64,000 nucleotides of DNA from Spizellomyces punctatus DAOM BR117 (taxonomy: Eukaryota > Chytridiomycota > Chytridiomycetes > Spizellomycetales > Spizellomycetaceae). Of this stretch, positions 44,801-55,089 are shown in pieces. The stretch lies in the NCBI RefSeq assembly GCF_000182565.1, contig NW_015971546.1, forward strand, positions 543,407 to 607,406. Reading direction: 5' to 3'. The notes under the pieces were generated by a model. That model searched no databases. It saw only the letters and a list, made by a program, of their open reading frames with translations, and had not been told where the DNA came from. The translations under genes and the position numbers were made by a program. Position 1 is the stretch's first letter. Each line of letters starts with the position of its first letter.

Positions 44801-45586
44801 ACATCCATTTCAATCTCGAACCAATCTAAAGTTGCTCACGCCCTGCCGGAATCCTCCCACCCGAAAGTCTTGTTCAAGCTGGCTGCATTTTGGGGTGGGG
44901 TCACTGCACATCGCGCATATATGCACGTGAAATGCACGATAACTTGTATTTTGGAAGTATCTCTTTGGTATGCATGCCTTTTATGCCGATCAAAGATTGT
45001 CAGCCAATCCTGTCCTAATGAGTGTGCGCAAATGCATCATTCTCTACATGGGAAAGCACGTATTTTTGTTGAGGATGGAACGAGTGAAGCGTTGTTGTTG
45101 GTTGACGATGTTGATACGGTGCTTGCGCTCTTGCAAGCCAAGTCAGGTAAATTGCGAGGGCAACTGGAGACTGTGATACGCCGAACTGGTGAAGAGACAT
45201 TTGTTGCGAACCCTCCATGGCTGGCCGAGGCGGGGGCTGAAGAGCCGAATCATGTCATGAAGGATAGGACGAATGGCATCCAATCCCACCAGGGATCTTT
45301 GGGTCCGTCAGATGATTCTGTCGACGACCTTTTTAGGTCATGTTGCAAACGCCCGGAACTGCTCCGTGCAGTCATATTGCGCTGCAAGCGTGTATCGAAG
45401 CGGGGGGGTGCAACAAAATCTTTCAATGAGCAGAACGATTTGAGACGGAGGACGTTCAAAAGCAGCGACGGTGTACATTTACCGACAGTTGCACAAGCTC
45501 GACTGATCATCCAGGCTACAGATTTAGAAGAGGTGGATGCGAAAGCAGAGGCGGCACGGCTGCTGGCATTGTTGACTTGTGGATAG
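41846..45586 (+). CDS. CTC1: CTC1-like subunit of the CST telomere complex
   Basis: One uninterrupted frame of 1246 codons, close to the usual CTC1 length of about 1200 residues. OB-fold-like segments recur: SVEGVVRARSVLNIGDRQTS; YVGHIARILDVGAGIYELDG with YLPGSGRGFRVGAQIELHNV; and LIGWLVGDDTGNLQLRDRSG. The C-terminal part has a zinc-type Cys cluster (YACLLCRSKI...SCPNECAQ) followed by GKARIFVEDGTSEALLLVDD, a CTC1 hallmark. CTC1, STN1 and TEN1 form CST, which binds single-stranded telomeric DNA and recruits polymerase alpha-primase for C-strand fill-in. Overall similarity is remote, so the call rests on the order of these blocks. ATG 41846 is the first in frame after a stop at 41783; an upstream exon cannot be excluded. 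Absence of introns is striking beside neighbours with 7 to 17. Confidence 0.75.
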   Translation: MPELHPLHHYRIYRVVELLHGNRDGAFLSSGYDGSCAESAWPLLVGQFVTKRVAEATYPQNGLSQSPAAICFCDSTGAVPCELVSFDMSWLGRDCCLKGWNVVPIFSAPKTVNERPDRDELVPLSNAVDCTYSSSYLEVTTKPYLLPANHFLTTCWSYSFTSIECDILAEASNAEGIFVSENPSRSVDENGGREKTGHKPDVQDAAEPDYNRTKSNIVSVEGVVRARSVLNIGDRQTSFFVELTCDRLLNAMGKQLTLLETGEETQIPADLQAIVTVFVLYREPKESLKDILPYYESTRIGCRYLLVGLQAAAVKFDQANGTSRKKKILLFSLSSSKMIFLDSFTSSRPTSPQKYPFRPFPLSPSSVPRASVQPACSEFSPSICQTYLLSYVGHIARILDVGAGIYELDGKNLLYTTFYYLPGSGRGFRVGAQIELHNVHMVVGNVHLPRLPYDSDTGQPKQAIFLACPCSTLTIRAFSTSNIPCFVCPIKQRTDILEKLRGFNVPDMLLFKKLQKHLRSLTFAGAIDSLEGIVGDLQWSRAQVINLLMQFGYTPFEPSLQNILLNHGDNCRLANWRYPIPDVVSIAHLREAPEVVEFVAKTSYQRTMGWGYRRFDQVELKMERSWLIGWLVGDDTGNLQLRDRSGKILVVVDSGNRIIDVDDLGQLWAIKNFHLVVETFGPSTPVKVYLNICLSTAHCIGQPSSHGATSPRETFAPTDMLFVWHHSPLPTAHISTDGGVVPTVVIQGASFQVAMDRLKCCRTTYVEFSNCGSVITKALSPDQVYLIRDAENVDQDQENVGATFNTPLYLRFAKGTRLKKAVVGNATTCHADTASDGVHPSFSLPDSDIEQLNRARYSETYRSVGALVSRHLDMHGDPDDLCDYLVCMEGIIQLKELREAAPDEVINLRLALELFEKHTIGTARHDRILFLRVQDPETFDTIDVYLDLRRHTFPLGLLPGSFVRFRKLAIRLSNNGSIYGQSIAETSISISNQSKVAHALPESSHPKVLFKLAAFWGGVTAHRAYMHVKCTITCILEVSLWYACLLCRSKIVSQSCPNECAQMHHSLHGKARIFVEDGTSEALLLVDDVDTVLALLQAKSGKLRGQLETVIRRTGEETFVANPPWLAEAGAEEPNHVMKDRTNGIQSHQGSLGPSDDSVDDLFRSCCKRPELLRAVILRCKRVSKRGGATKSFNEQNDLRRRTFKSSDGVHLPTVAQARLIIQATDLEEVDAKAEAARLLALLTCG

Positions 45587-45823
45587 CACGACAGTGCAGG
45601 CGGCGCTAGAATTCGGTTTCTAAGATTGCAGAGAATGCTGGATTGGACCTTTGTATATAATAATAATGATAATAGAACCATAATGATTATTTTTTGTTCA
45701 TAACAATTAATACAGGGCAGTTGTATTCACACTAGCCAAATAATGTAAAAGGCATTTCACGTAATATGAAATAGAGACAAAACTCAACATGACATTTACG
45801 CTGGAAACTGAAACTATCCATCG

Positions 45824-48800
45824 TTAATCGGAGGCAAGAAAATCTGAATAGCTTTCACGCATCTTGTATGGCAAGGAAAGAAAAGGGTTTAATAGCCTAA
45901 AACCGTCAAAAGAAATGGAATCAAGACTCTTACCTCTTTGGTTAGTGGAGACGTCTCGACGTAGTCCGCCAAAGTCATGGCCATTTCACACCATTTTTTT
46001 GCATTAGCTTGTTCGTTCAAGCTACACCGGAAGCACGGAAATTAGATTTACCAGAAGAATCAGCTGGTTGGAGCAGCTTCCTCACCTCCAGTGTTCGCAA
46101 CCGATATTCCTGGATCAGAGCTCTAATTGAGCGCCCCCTGACAACACTTTGCGATGCAGACAGAACTTACCAAGCTGCAACCATCAACCACTCTACTTCT
46201 TCTTTAGGATATGGGTTTTCCTGGTGGAAGGGGTTAATCGTCTCCAGCAGGCATTCATACCTTATGTCGTCACGTACTTGTGAGCTTGACTTCAGAATTG
46301 CGAGAACTTGGTCGTACAGGCCCATGGCTGCGGTTTTATTCGATACCAACGATGTGCGAACGAGAACGCGAAACCTCAAATATCGTCAATTATATCTCGA
46401 TACTCCAGGCAGGAACAGGCGCGATCGCTAACTTACCATTGGCTGAATCTCTTCACGTCAAATCCTGGATCATGCTTCAAAATTGCATTTAACGCAGCCT
46501 AATCGAGGAGTCTGAGCGCCTGCATAAAAATGCTTGCTGCACAAAAGCATACCTGGATTGTAAGAAATATAACTGTACGTAGTGATGAGATGCACGCCGA
46601 TACCGCGGAACGACCGTACGGAACTCACCTGCGCTTGGACATTTCTGTCGAGTAACGATATCTATGTACAGTGTCACAGGCAGTCTCTCGCAGGAGGATA
46701 ACGCGGGCACCAATTTGGGCTGCCTACCTGCCAACCGTTCGAAAATTTGAACGGGTGCTCCTACAGAATTCGCATACTTGAGGCGGGCAGTGTCAACTCA
46801 AGAGTTATCAGCTTTTTATCACACAACAGTCGAAACGACGACGCACTTCAAGTACAGGTTCAAGCTCCGACCATGCCTCCATTCTCACGTTAATCTCAAA
46901 CTCGAGGTAGATACTTTGATGAAGGACGGGATCGTCCAGTTTAGGTACGGTGACTGCATTGCCCTGAATACGTTTGCAAATCTCTCTCATTGTCTTCAAG
47001 GCTGTCATGGCCTTCCTTAGATGTTCCACGCTCTGCACCGACGATTGCCGGGCAAGTGAGACGTTGCCAGCAGCGGTGGCAAAAAGGCTATTGCAACGAT
47101 GAGCGCGGATACAGATTACTCGAAACTGCAAAACTTACTGACCAGATCTTGCGGCTCTGCAAAACTTGTACTGTTTCCTCCTCTGATAGGCTCAATATGT
47201 CCGCCGTCAGATGGTACAATTCACAAGCTAGCTCAATTTGGTTTGCCACTGCGCTGGAGAGAGCGCAATTCCAAGCGACACGGCATAGCCAGTCCACCTC
47301 TGCAGCGTATGCTTCCGCTGATAGTGAACTCGAGGCTTTCCAGCCTTCCAGCAGACAATAAGCTTGGGGACAACAATATTTAGAAGTGTAGACGGGGCGG
47401 CAGATGGCACTGATTTTTGGTTCCCAACCTTTCTTGATGAAAATTACCAGGTCAGCGAAGATTGCTGCCCTAGGCAACAACACAACAACAAGTTGATGAA
47501 ACATCCATGAGGAATTGCACGCATGCCTTTTACATGAACGTACTCATCCCCTGAGCGGACTTGTGCCTTTGTCAACCGTATTAGGCACCTGTAATTCCGT
47601 GTTTGATGGTCAGATTTTGATACCAGTCGATGCGTATAGTTCATGCACTTGCCGTAAGACGGTCAGCAAATTTGCTCCGTTGTCATTGGCAGTCCAGTCC
47701 ATTGGCGAGAGGACGATGTGCTTCAAGACTTCTTGAATAACTTGCTTGTTGCCTTTCTATCGCAGAGTGAGCGCGGCAAAGATTCTGATTGCGGGTCACC
47801 TGGAATATACTACCTTGAACGCCGCTTGTGCGGCACTGACAAAGTATTGAAATGTATCCTTCCCACAAGGTATGCTCTTAAGGTGATCTAGTGCTGAAAC
47901 ATATCATATCAGTGACAGACAATTCTTTGGGAATGGGGATAACGTGGCAACCTCGCTCTTGATTGGATTGCTCCAGCAATATGATGTAACTGAGAAAGTC
48001 GTTGGTGGGTGAATTCTCCTTAGCGGCGGCTTGTGAAATTAAGTTGAGTAACAGTTCGCCGACAAAGTTTGCGTACACTTGACACCTTGTAGACAGCAAT
48101 CGTAAGCTTGACTGTGCTGTCCAAGCTCTAGGTAGCATATAGAAAGTTTTCGATGCACGAGAGCTACAGCAATTTCAGCGTAGGAAACGTCTGCACTACA
48201 TATAGACCCGACCATACCAGTATTGCGTGAGTCCATTGGGTCATCAAGTAGAAGTCGGGTGCTGCATTTGAACCACTTAATGGCATCCGCCCAATGACCT
48301 TCCTATCGTTTCAAACGGTTATTAGACGTAAATCTTTTTGGTCGGCTGACGGTCTTACCTGAGCGGCCCTATCCGCCGCTTGCCATAAAATCAACTGCAG
48401 GTAGAGTTAAAACTGCAAATTCCGAACGGACAAACTACCCATCTTAGCATACTCGATAAGTTTTTGCTAATGGAACATTCGTGTCTGTATCCACAACTTT
48501 GTCTGCCGTAACAACTGTCAGGTTTCCGCAGAACCCGTTTTGAGATAAGAGACCGGCATTCTCGTACCTATCAGATTTTCTACTTGCGCGGTGACCTCAT
48601 CGTCCACATTGGTTGCAGTCATTAACAGGTACATCTTAAGGATACGCAACCTCTCCACCTGACGGTCCTCCAACGAGACTGCTGATTCTTCAAGCCTGTG
48701 CAGGAGTACGTCAACAGCCGCCGCGGCCACAGTTGGGCTGTGCATGGAAGGGCCGTGAGTTTTCAGGGCGCATCTCATGCAGCCTTGAGTTGCAACCCTT

Positions 48801-50583
48801 ACCTTGTGTGCCTTGCCATGATATGAAGCATTCCCAGAAACCTATCTCCAGAACATTTGATACCAGATAAACAGATACCATTCTACTAACATTCTTACAG
48901 TTTGAACTGCTCCGGGTCCTTTACGGTACTAGCACAGTGTTCGACTGCCAATTTGTATACTATAAACGCGGTCGGTGAATGACGTGAATTCATCACTATT
49001 CACACGTCATATAAAATACCTTTATCCATTGCAAGTTGCTGCGGAGGATTTTTCAGGGTAAGACATTTAATCTTCAGGTGATATCCAAGAAGCGTACTAG
49101 GGGATGCCTGTAACATTCATTCCACCAGTGTATAAATGTTTGAACGTGCTGCAAATAACATCATATTGAAGTATACTCACTTGTAGAATCAGATCGGCAG
49201 ACTGTTCAGCCGCCTCTAATGCGTTCATGTCCATGTACGATGCAGCCAAAAAGAGGAGGATCTCTGTCTAATGGAAACAGTCAACGCATGAAGTAATATA
49301 AGTTCAAATACAAGCCTAGAACCTACCTTGAGCGCGCATCCATTTGCCGACGTTTGATTTTTAGATTCATCTAACAAGTCTATCCCAGTTCTGCACCATT
49401 GTACTGCATCAGCAGATTTTGTGGCCCTGCGTGCACAGTTCAGACAGATTTGCGCAACTTCTTCTAGCTGAAATTCAATAGCGTGAAGACAGTACTTGCA
49501 TCCAGAAAATAGATGTGCGTCTACTGTGAGATACCTCCCCAGTACCAAGGTACGCCTTGGCTTCCGTATTCGTAACATTATGCATGAGCATGAATGCTAC
49601 GGCAGACTCCGAGGCGACAAATTCCTGAAATTGTCCGGGCCATCAAAGAGCCAATCACGTCATTTGATCAGGGTACATACGCACAAGTTCTCCTTTATAA
49701 GCTGCAGTAAGGACTGCCAGCCTTTTTGCTTCTGCAACCTCAATAGCGCACTGTCCAGAATACTGCAAAACATTGGTTATTAAATGACACTTCCGAAACT
49801 CCGTGAAGTATTTGCGACGGCGTGTACCTTGCCACACTGTTCGTAGAGCTCCCTTGCTTTGTTATAATCGCCAGAATCTAGCATAAAGAATATATAGCAA
49901 GAACACGGGGAGGTATGACCACTGTCATTTTACCGAACCAACTTCGCCCAGCTTTTAGCGCAAGATTTGCCAGTTTTGTAAGGGCTATCACAAGTGTGAG
50001 AAGGAACAACTCCGCTATTATGCATTTAGACAATATTGAATGCACCTCTGCTGTTCATTTCATCTGGAGCCGCTAACGTTAAGAGGGCGAAGGCTGCCGA
50101 TCGCACTTGACGAGAACATCAATGAAGGAGATTCGACCGGTGGACGTCATTGCACAAGGTACCATACTATGTGCAATTTGGGTAAGGATCTTTGCGCTCA
50201 TCCTTTTTGCGGAGATCTTTATCTTAAGGGACTCGTTCCATATGCGTACACCTGGGTAGGTGTCCCGTTCGAAGTTCGCTCAGTTGCGCAGTGACCAGAT
50301 TGCGCGAAAGTATTCACCGCACCAGTGTCATCAAGCCTGTCTAGTAGATCTACAAAGGTAGCATTCTGCTTATCCTTGGCACTTCTCATCTTTTCGACTA
50401 TCTCCACGATCCTCTCACAATGACCGCATGTTTGACCACATTCACTATCCTTTGCGAATAGACTGCCAGAAAGCTCTATTTTCCCAAATTCTAGTGTCCG
50501 TTGAGTAGTTCACGGTTGCATGGCTTACCTTCTATCTCGCGAACCAGAATTTCATAACCCGATGTCGGCGTAGCGTCCCGCAT
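45824..50583 (-). CDS. ZIP4: Meiosis protein Zip4/Spo22 (TEX11-like TPR protein), many exons
   Basis: A fragmented minus-strand gene with more than 20 small exons; only some are placed exactly. From the N-terminus: MRDATPTSGYEILVREIE (start at 50583 tentative), CGHCERIVEIVEKMRSAKDK, TPR-like ARELYEQCGK near 49820, EFVASESAVAFMLMHNVTN, WCRTGIDLLDESK, VERLRILKMYLLMTATNVDD near 48640 and SYAEIAVALVHRKLSICYLE near 48150. Then come the Spo22 motifs: AEVDWLCRVAWNCALSSAV near 47290; AAGNVSLARQSSVQ near 47060; YPKEEVEWLMVAAW near 46200; NAKKWCEMAMTLADYVE near 45985. The last exon reads MRESYSDFLASD and stops at 45824. Zip4/Spo22 is the TPR scaffold of the ZMM group, which promotes meiotic crossovers and synapsis. 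With PCH2 it is the second meiotic gene here. Exon borders need transcript data. Confidence 0.78.
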
Positions 50584-51181
50584 CGCTCGAGGGTCAACGT
50601 GGGAAACTGTGGGCCACCAGGTTGATCGGGACTGCTTACAAGGACCACGTGGCGCTGCGTGGCGCAAAATGTATTACATAAGCACATACCATTTGCCCTC
50701 AGACTCTGTGAGTGCATTGGTCGGCTCTCGACCACCTAGCTCACGTTGCATCAAGTAAGAGTATAGGTAGTCTTTGTAAGGGGCAGTAAACATTGTACTG
50801 GGCGAATAACCGCTGATCGGATCATATCTGAAGAAATCACATCCGGTCCTCAACGCCTAGACCGAGCATATAATGATCGATGTCATCTGAGATGCAACTT
50901 TAAATCTGTAGATACAATTGGCATGGTCCCCTCTAGTTCTATTCTTGAAAAGCTATTGGAAGACGATCAAATCGTTAGTTCTGGTCGCCTCAACCCGTCG
51001 CCATATACGCGTCACGTGACCGTTAAATGGAGGTGTTTGATTGGCTGATGTTTTTTCACCATTTTTCGCCAACTTGGACATTGCGAGGGACCTTTCCTTT
51101 CTTCCTTCACCTACCCGAACATCACCCCACACGGACGCTTGATCTCCACGTCCCGGGCCACACAGGAACAGAACAGGCAGG
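50584..51181. promoter_or_regulatory. Divergent promoter of ZIP4 and RPL13, with CACGTG box
   Basis: About 600 bases between the two start sites. GTCACGTGAC is a perfect palindrome at 51011-51020, about 170 bases before the RPL13 ATG. A further ATG-led frame at 50744 (MQRELGGREPTNALTESEG) could be an extra first exon of ZIP4, but I could not splice it in frame. Confidence 0.45.
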
Positions 51182-52101
51182 ATGAAGCACAACAACGTTT
51201 TACCCAATGCGCACTTCCGCAAGGACTGGTTAGCATCGATTTCACGGATTCCACCAATGTCGGGACATGGGTACAAGACATTGACGTGATTTTGGTTTTA
51301 GGCAACTCCACGTCCGCACGTGGTTCGACCAGCCCGGTAAGAAGAAGTCGAGGAGAGTCCACAGGATCAAGAAGGCTGCCCAGATTGCCCCTCGTCCCGT
51401 TGATGGTCTTCTTCGTCCTGCTGTCCGCGGTCAGACCGTCAAGTACAACATGAAGTTGAGGGCTGGTCGCGGTTTTACCTTGGAAGAGCTCAAGGTTAGC
51501 ATCTTAGATTATTTGGGATCCAGGGCAATCAGGTGGATGGAGTTCGGAAGCGTGAGGACATGGTGGCGCGGAGCTGAGTGGTAGTGGACGGATGGGGTGT
51601 TGTACGATATGTGTTAACACATCTCGTCTCTTTTAATGTGTTTTCAGGCAGCTGGCATCCGTCGCAAGGAAGCCCGCACCATTGGTATCGCCGTAGACCA
51701 CCGCCGGAAGAACCGATCTGTCGAAGGTCTTGAAGCGAACGTCCAGCGTTTGAAGGAGTACTCTGCACGACTCATCGTCTTCCCCAAGAAGGCGAACAAG
51801 CCCAAGAAGGGTGATGCTGATGTAAGACTATGCAGCTACCGGTGAGGTTCTACTCACCACAATTGCTGACCTAAACCTTGATAACTTGCAGGCCGCCACT
51901 GTTGCCGCTGCCACTCAATTGCGTGGTCCTGTGCTCCCTATTGTCCAACCTGAGAACACCGACATTGAGAGGCCCATCGGCGAGGCTCCCAAGGTCCAGG
52001 CATACGCTACCCTCCGCAAAGCTCGTTCTGACAAGCGCCTTAAGGGTGTCCGGGAGGCTCGTGCTAAGGCTGCGGCAGAGGAGGAGAAGGCCAAGAAATA
52101 G
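51182..52101 (+). CDS. RPL13: Ribosomal protein eL13
   Basis: Four exons, 51182-51228, 51302-51494, 51648-51821 and 51892-52101, encode 207 residues. The protein reads [91 protein letters not shown], a lysine-rich middle, and a charged C-terminal helix ([18 protein letters not shown]). eL13 is a 60S protein. Both of the first two introns begin GTTAGC, a rare +3 T, in a gene that must be spliced very efficiently. A GTCACGTGAC palindrome lies upstream. The start is fixed by the conserved LPN.HFRKDW block. Confidence 0.97.
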
Positions 52102-52397
52102 AATTAATAGCCTTTTCTTTGGTGCATATTGTGGTTCAATATTTGAGCATTTGAGGAACATTTGTTGTGAGGTATCTGTTTTATATGGCTTATCACATAT
52201 CATGACGCTTCGTCGTCTGATGTGAATGATGACTGTGAATGTGCAAAAGGGATTCTGTAAATTGGCATACAAGTGAATCGCTCCAGGGCGCCAGTTTGAT
52301 GGTAATGTCTGTCTGGCAGTAGCGACTTCGCAGGTCATTGCCAATGTTATTTGTAGTTTGGGTCTAAAGGCAAACGCTGACACAATGATGAGAGTGC

Positions 52398-52427
52398 CAC
52401 GTGATCACTGAAACGGGAGTATAAAAG
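52398..52427 (+). promoter_or_regulatory. CACGTG box and TATA box of the TFIIA small-subunit gene
   Basis: CACGTG at 52398-52403 is followed by TATAAAAG at 52420-52427, about 42 bases before the ATG at 52469. Confidence 0.55.
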
Positions 52428-52468
52428 AGCAAACGCCTTGCACTCCTCCATCTTTGAAGCAAGCAATC

Positions 52469-53004
52469 ATGGCACAATACGAGCTGTACCGGCGGTCGTC
52501 GCTTGGCATGGCTTTGACGGATACACTCGATGAATTAATTACAGAGTCGCATATTGATCCTCAGATTGCTATGAAGGTCCTTGCGCAGGTGCGAAAGAGA
52601 GTTGGGGGAACGGTTGGCTTGCAAATACAAGTGTCGCCTACGCTTGCACACTTTGTGAAATGTTGATTTTATGGGTGTTTTGTATGGCGTCCGTCACGCA
52701 ACCTAACCCGACTCCAACCCTCCTTCCTCAGTTTGACTTGACAATAGCCGAGGCCCTTCACAACCGAGTGAAAGCCAAAGCTGCCATAAAGGTAACCCGC
52801 CATCTGATCCTATCAACCTAAATCAAGCACTTACCGAATGGAATTTAGGGTCACTTGCACGTCTACCGCTTTTGCGATGATGTATGGACATTTATCGTTG
52901 ATCGACCTACATTCAAGCTGGAGGGAAGTGAAACCGTTCATGCGGATCGGATAAAAGTGGTGGCATGCACGGCGAGGGCTCCGCCAGGAGGAAAGCCAGA
53001 GTGA
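52469..53004 (+). CDS. TOA2: TFIIA small (gamma) subunit, Toa2
   Basis: Three exons, 52469-52588, 52732-52791 and 52849-53004, encode 111 residues, the usual size. The N-terminal four-helix half reads [20 protein letters not shown] and [20 protein letters not shown], then the beta-barrel half [16 protein letters not shown] and [21 protein letters not shown] gamma pairs with the large subunit to stabilise TBP on the TATA box. The start matches the near-invariant family N-terminus. The gene follows RPL13 on the same strand with 367 bases between coding regions. Confidence 0.96.
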
Positions 53005-53420
53005 AGGATTGGCAACTTTTAGGTTGTGTTGAGCTTGGATCATTAATTTTCGGTAGTATGAGTTGCGGCTTTGGTCGCTCTTGATGTTTTGTTTGGTGTA
53101 AATTGATTTTCTCGTCTGTTCCTTTCAACAATGCCGACCCGCCATTTAATCTGGCACTGCGCCTTATTTGCCCCTAATACTTTTCAATATTTGATTTTGT
53201 ACATACATTACATGGTGGTTACTTTCACCTAACTCGTATCAGAAAATAAACACTGAACCCACATCCACCACAGTCTAACTGGTAACAAAAAAAATGCATA
53301 TAACAGTAACACTAACTAACTTCACAATGCCGCTGATGAAAATAACAAAGGTAGCAGACGTTTCCCATCGCGAGACCGATCTGGCTTACAGCTAGACCAT
53401 CATGATCGCGGCGCACGGTA
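53005..53420. other. Intergenic 3' region between converging genes
   Basis: AT-rich, with no coding sequence seen. It should contain the 3' ends of TOA2 (plus) and the coiled-coil gene (minus). Confidence 0.5.
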
Positions 53421-54832
53421 TCAATCGCCGCCCAAATTCTTAAGAGCATTTCTCAACAATTCCACATCGAACCTATCTTCGTCCCCCTCCCATAATCGAT
53501 CGTCTCCGGTCATATCTGGGAATCGCTCGCTGGGTGGGAGGATGTCTGTTTGTGGTATAGTGGGTGTTTGACTCATGATTGAAAAGCGACCAGCGCGTTG
53601 GGTTTGGTAATTATGGGGAAAGTCAGAGGAGTCGGAATACGCTCCCAGCTGTGGGTGGTTTAGAGCAGAGATAGAGTGAAGCGACATGCAAACAAGTTAT
53701 ACCTTTTTGAGGCCTTCGTATATTGTTTCGTAATTTTGCAGTTCGCCTCGCACACCGCTTGCACAATTTTCTAATATAAATTCCATATTGTGATGTGAAA
53801 GGGTATCATGCAGCGTTTGATTTTCTACTGTTAGTCGCTTAATCTCATCTGCTATGCTCATTCGAACATTTAGAGACTAATTGATGCACGAAATTGAATG
53901 ATAAGTGCATTGCGATGGAAAAGTCAAAGTGCAGGTCCCTGAAACGTACGGATTGCAGGGCTTTAATATCCCTTTGCTTCTTCTTCCCCAGTTTATATGA
54001 TTTATCCTCTTCCTGATGTAATCGCTCCACAAGTTTGTTTATTTGGTCTTTGTTTTCGTTTTGTCTCGAGGTTACTCTCGTCATAATATTTTGGATATTT
54101 TGGGTCAATGGTGCTTCAAACTCGCGCTCTAGGCTTTCGGCCTGCAAGACATGTACGATATCAGGTTGTGTCTAGTCCGCTTGTTTTTGAATTAATGCCT
54201 ACCCAAATTTGATGAGCGTTTGCAATGAGATGTGTACTGTCAATTAAAAAATCCAGGTCGCCCACCACATGAGGTCGCCGTATGTGCGCTAACCAGCAAG
54301 ATCAATTACGGTCAAGATTTGCACAGGGAACCACACATGCGCTCACCTGCTGGAACAAACTCGGCCAAATCCTCCAAAGCCCTCACAAAGGTTTCGCTAG
54401 CAGCAGCAAGAGCTTGGACCTGCCGTCTATACACCGCCAGCGCTTGGACAAAGGACTGATATTGCCGCATCGTCAGCCGCGGCGGAGGGAGCCTTGCTTT
54501 TATTACTCGCGGGTCGTTGGGTCCACCTAGGTGTAAACGCAATAAGTGACTTTCCAGTTGGTTGGGGAGTGACAAACACGCGACATACCAGCAACACTGG
54601 CGGACGAGTCAAACCTGCCCGCGGAGAAAGGTGCAATCGCGTGCTGACCCATATGAGCTCGTTTCTCATCCAAACTGATACCAGAGTCACCACCGTCTCT
54701 CCGCTGAAAGTGGTGCGTTGGGTGTTTGAGGACATCGCCCATAGCTGCTGCGGCTTGTGCTTGTTCAGCGGAGAGGAGGGGAGTAGGATTTGAGATATCC
54801 TGCTTGGATATTCTCAGAGGTTTTGGTGGCAT
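53421..54832 (-). CDS. Helical coiled-coil protein, possibly BAR-like (Ivy1-type)
   Basis: Six exons on the minus strand, 54832-54589, 54526-54347, 54288-54203, 54141-53950, 53876-53703 and 53648-53421, encode 367 residues with consistent phase. After a disordered N-terminus (MPPKPLRISKQDISNPTPLL) there is an extended all-helical core: MRQYQSFVQALAVYRRQVQA, LDFLIDSTHLIANAHQIW, ESLEREFEAPLTQNIQNIM, a heptad-rich NKLVERLHQEEDKSYKLGK, then IADEIKRLTVENQTLHDTL. The tail is acidic and unstructured. A long helix, a midsection with the EF..PL motif, and a basic helix resemble the BAR/I-BAR fold of fungal Ivy1-type proteins that bend vacuolar or endosomal membranes. That likeness is structural impression, not firm homology. 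No catalytic motif is present. Confidence 0.6.
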
Positions 54833-55089
54833 AACGGCGAGTAGCTGCCTGCGTCCGTAACAAATCTAAAAACGTTGAAAAGATGTAGCAGTTGTTCAAT
54901 GAGGAAGAAATGTTAAAATTGGGGGGATGAGGTCCAAATAGCTTTTCAAAACGAACGCGGGAGAATTTGTGTGAACTTTGACGCTTAGCGCCTTGCTGAA
55001 ACGCAGCATTCATTTATCCCAATATGGTAGTAACAGTGACTATGCCGCCTATTTTCCTATTATGGCTACATGCTGATGTGGTAAGCTAT

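Noticed and set aside
46167..47330. ZIP4 containing an unusual duplication of an E-V-x-W-L module
   Set aside because: Both AEVDWLCRVAWN and EEVEWLMVAAW correspond, in order, to two separate conserved motifs of the Spo22 family, so this is normal architecture.
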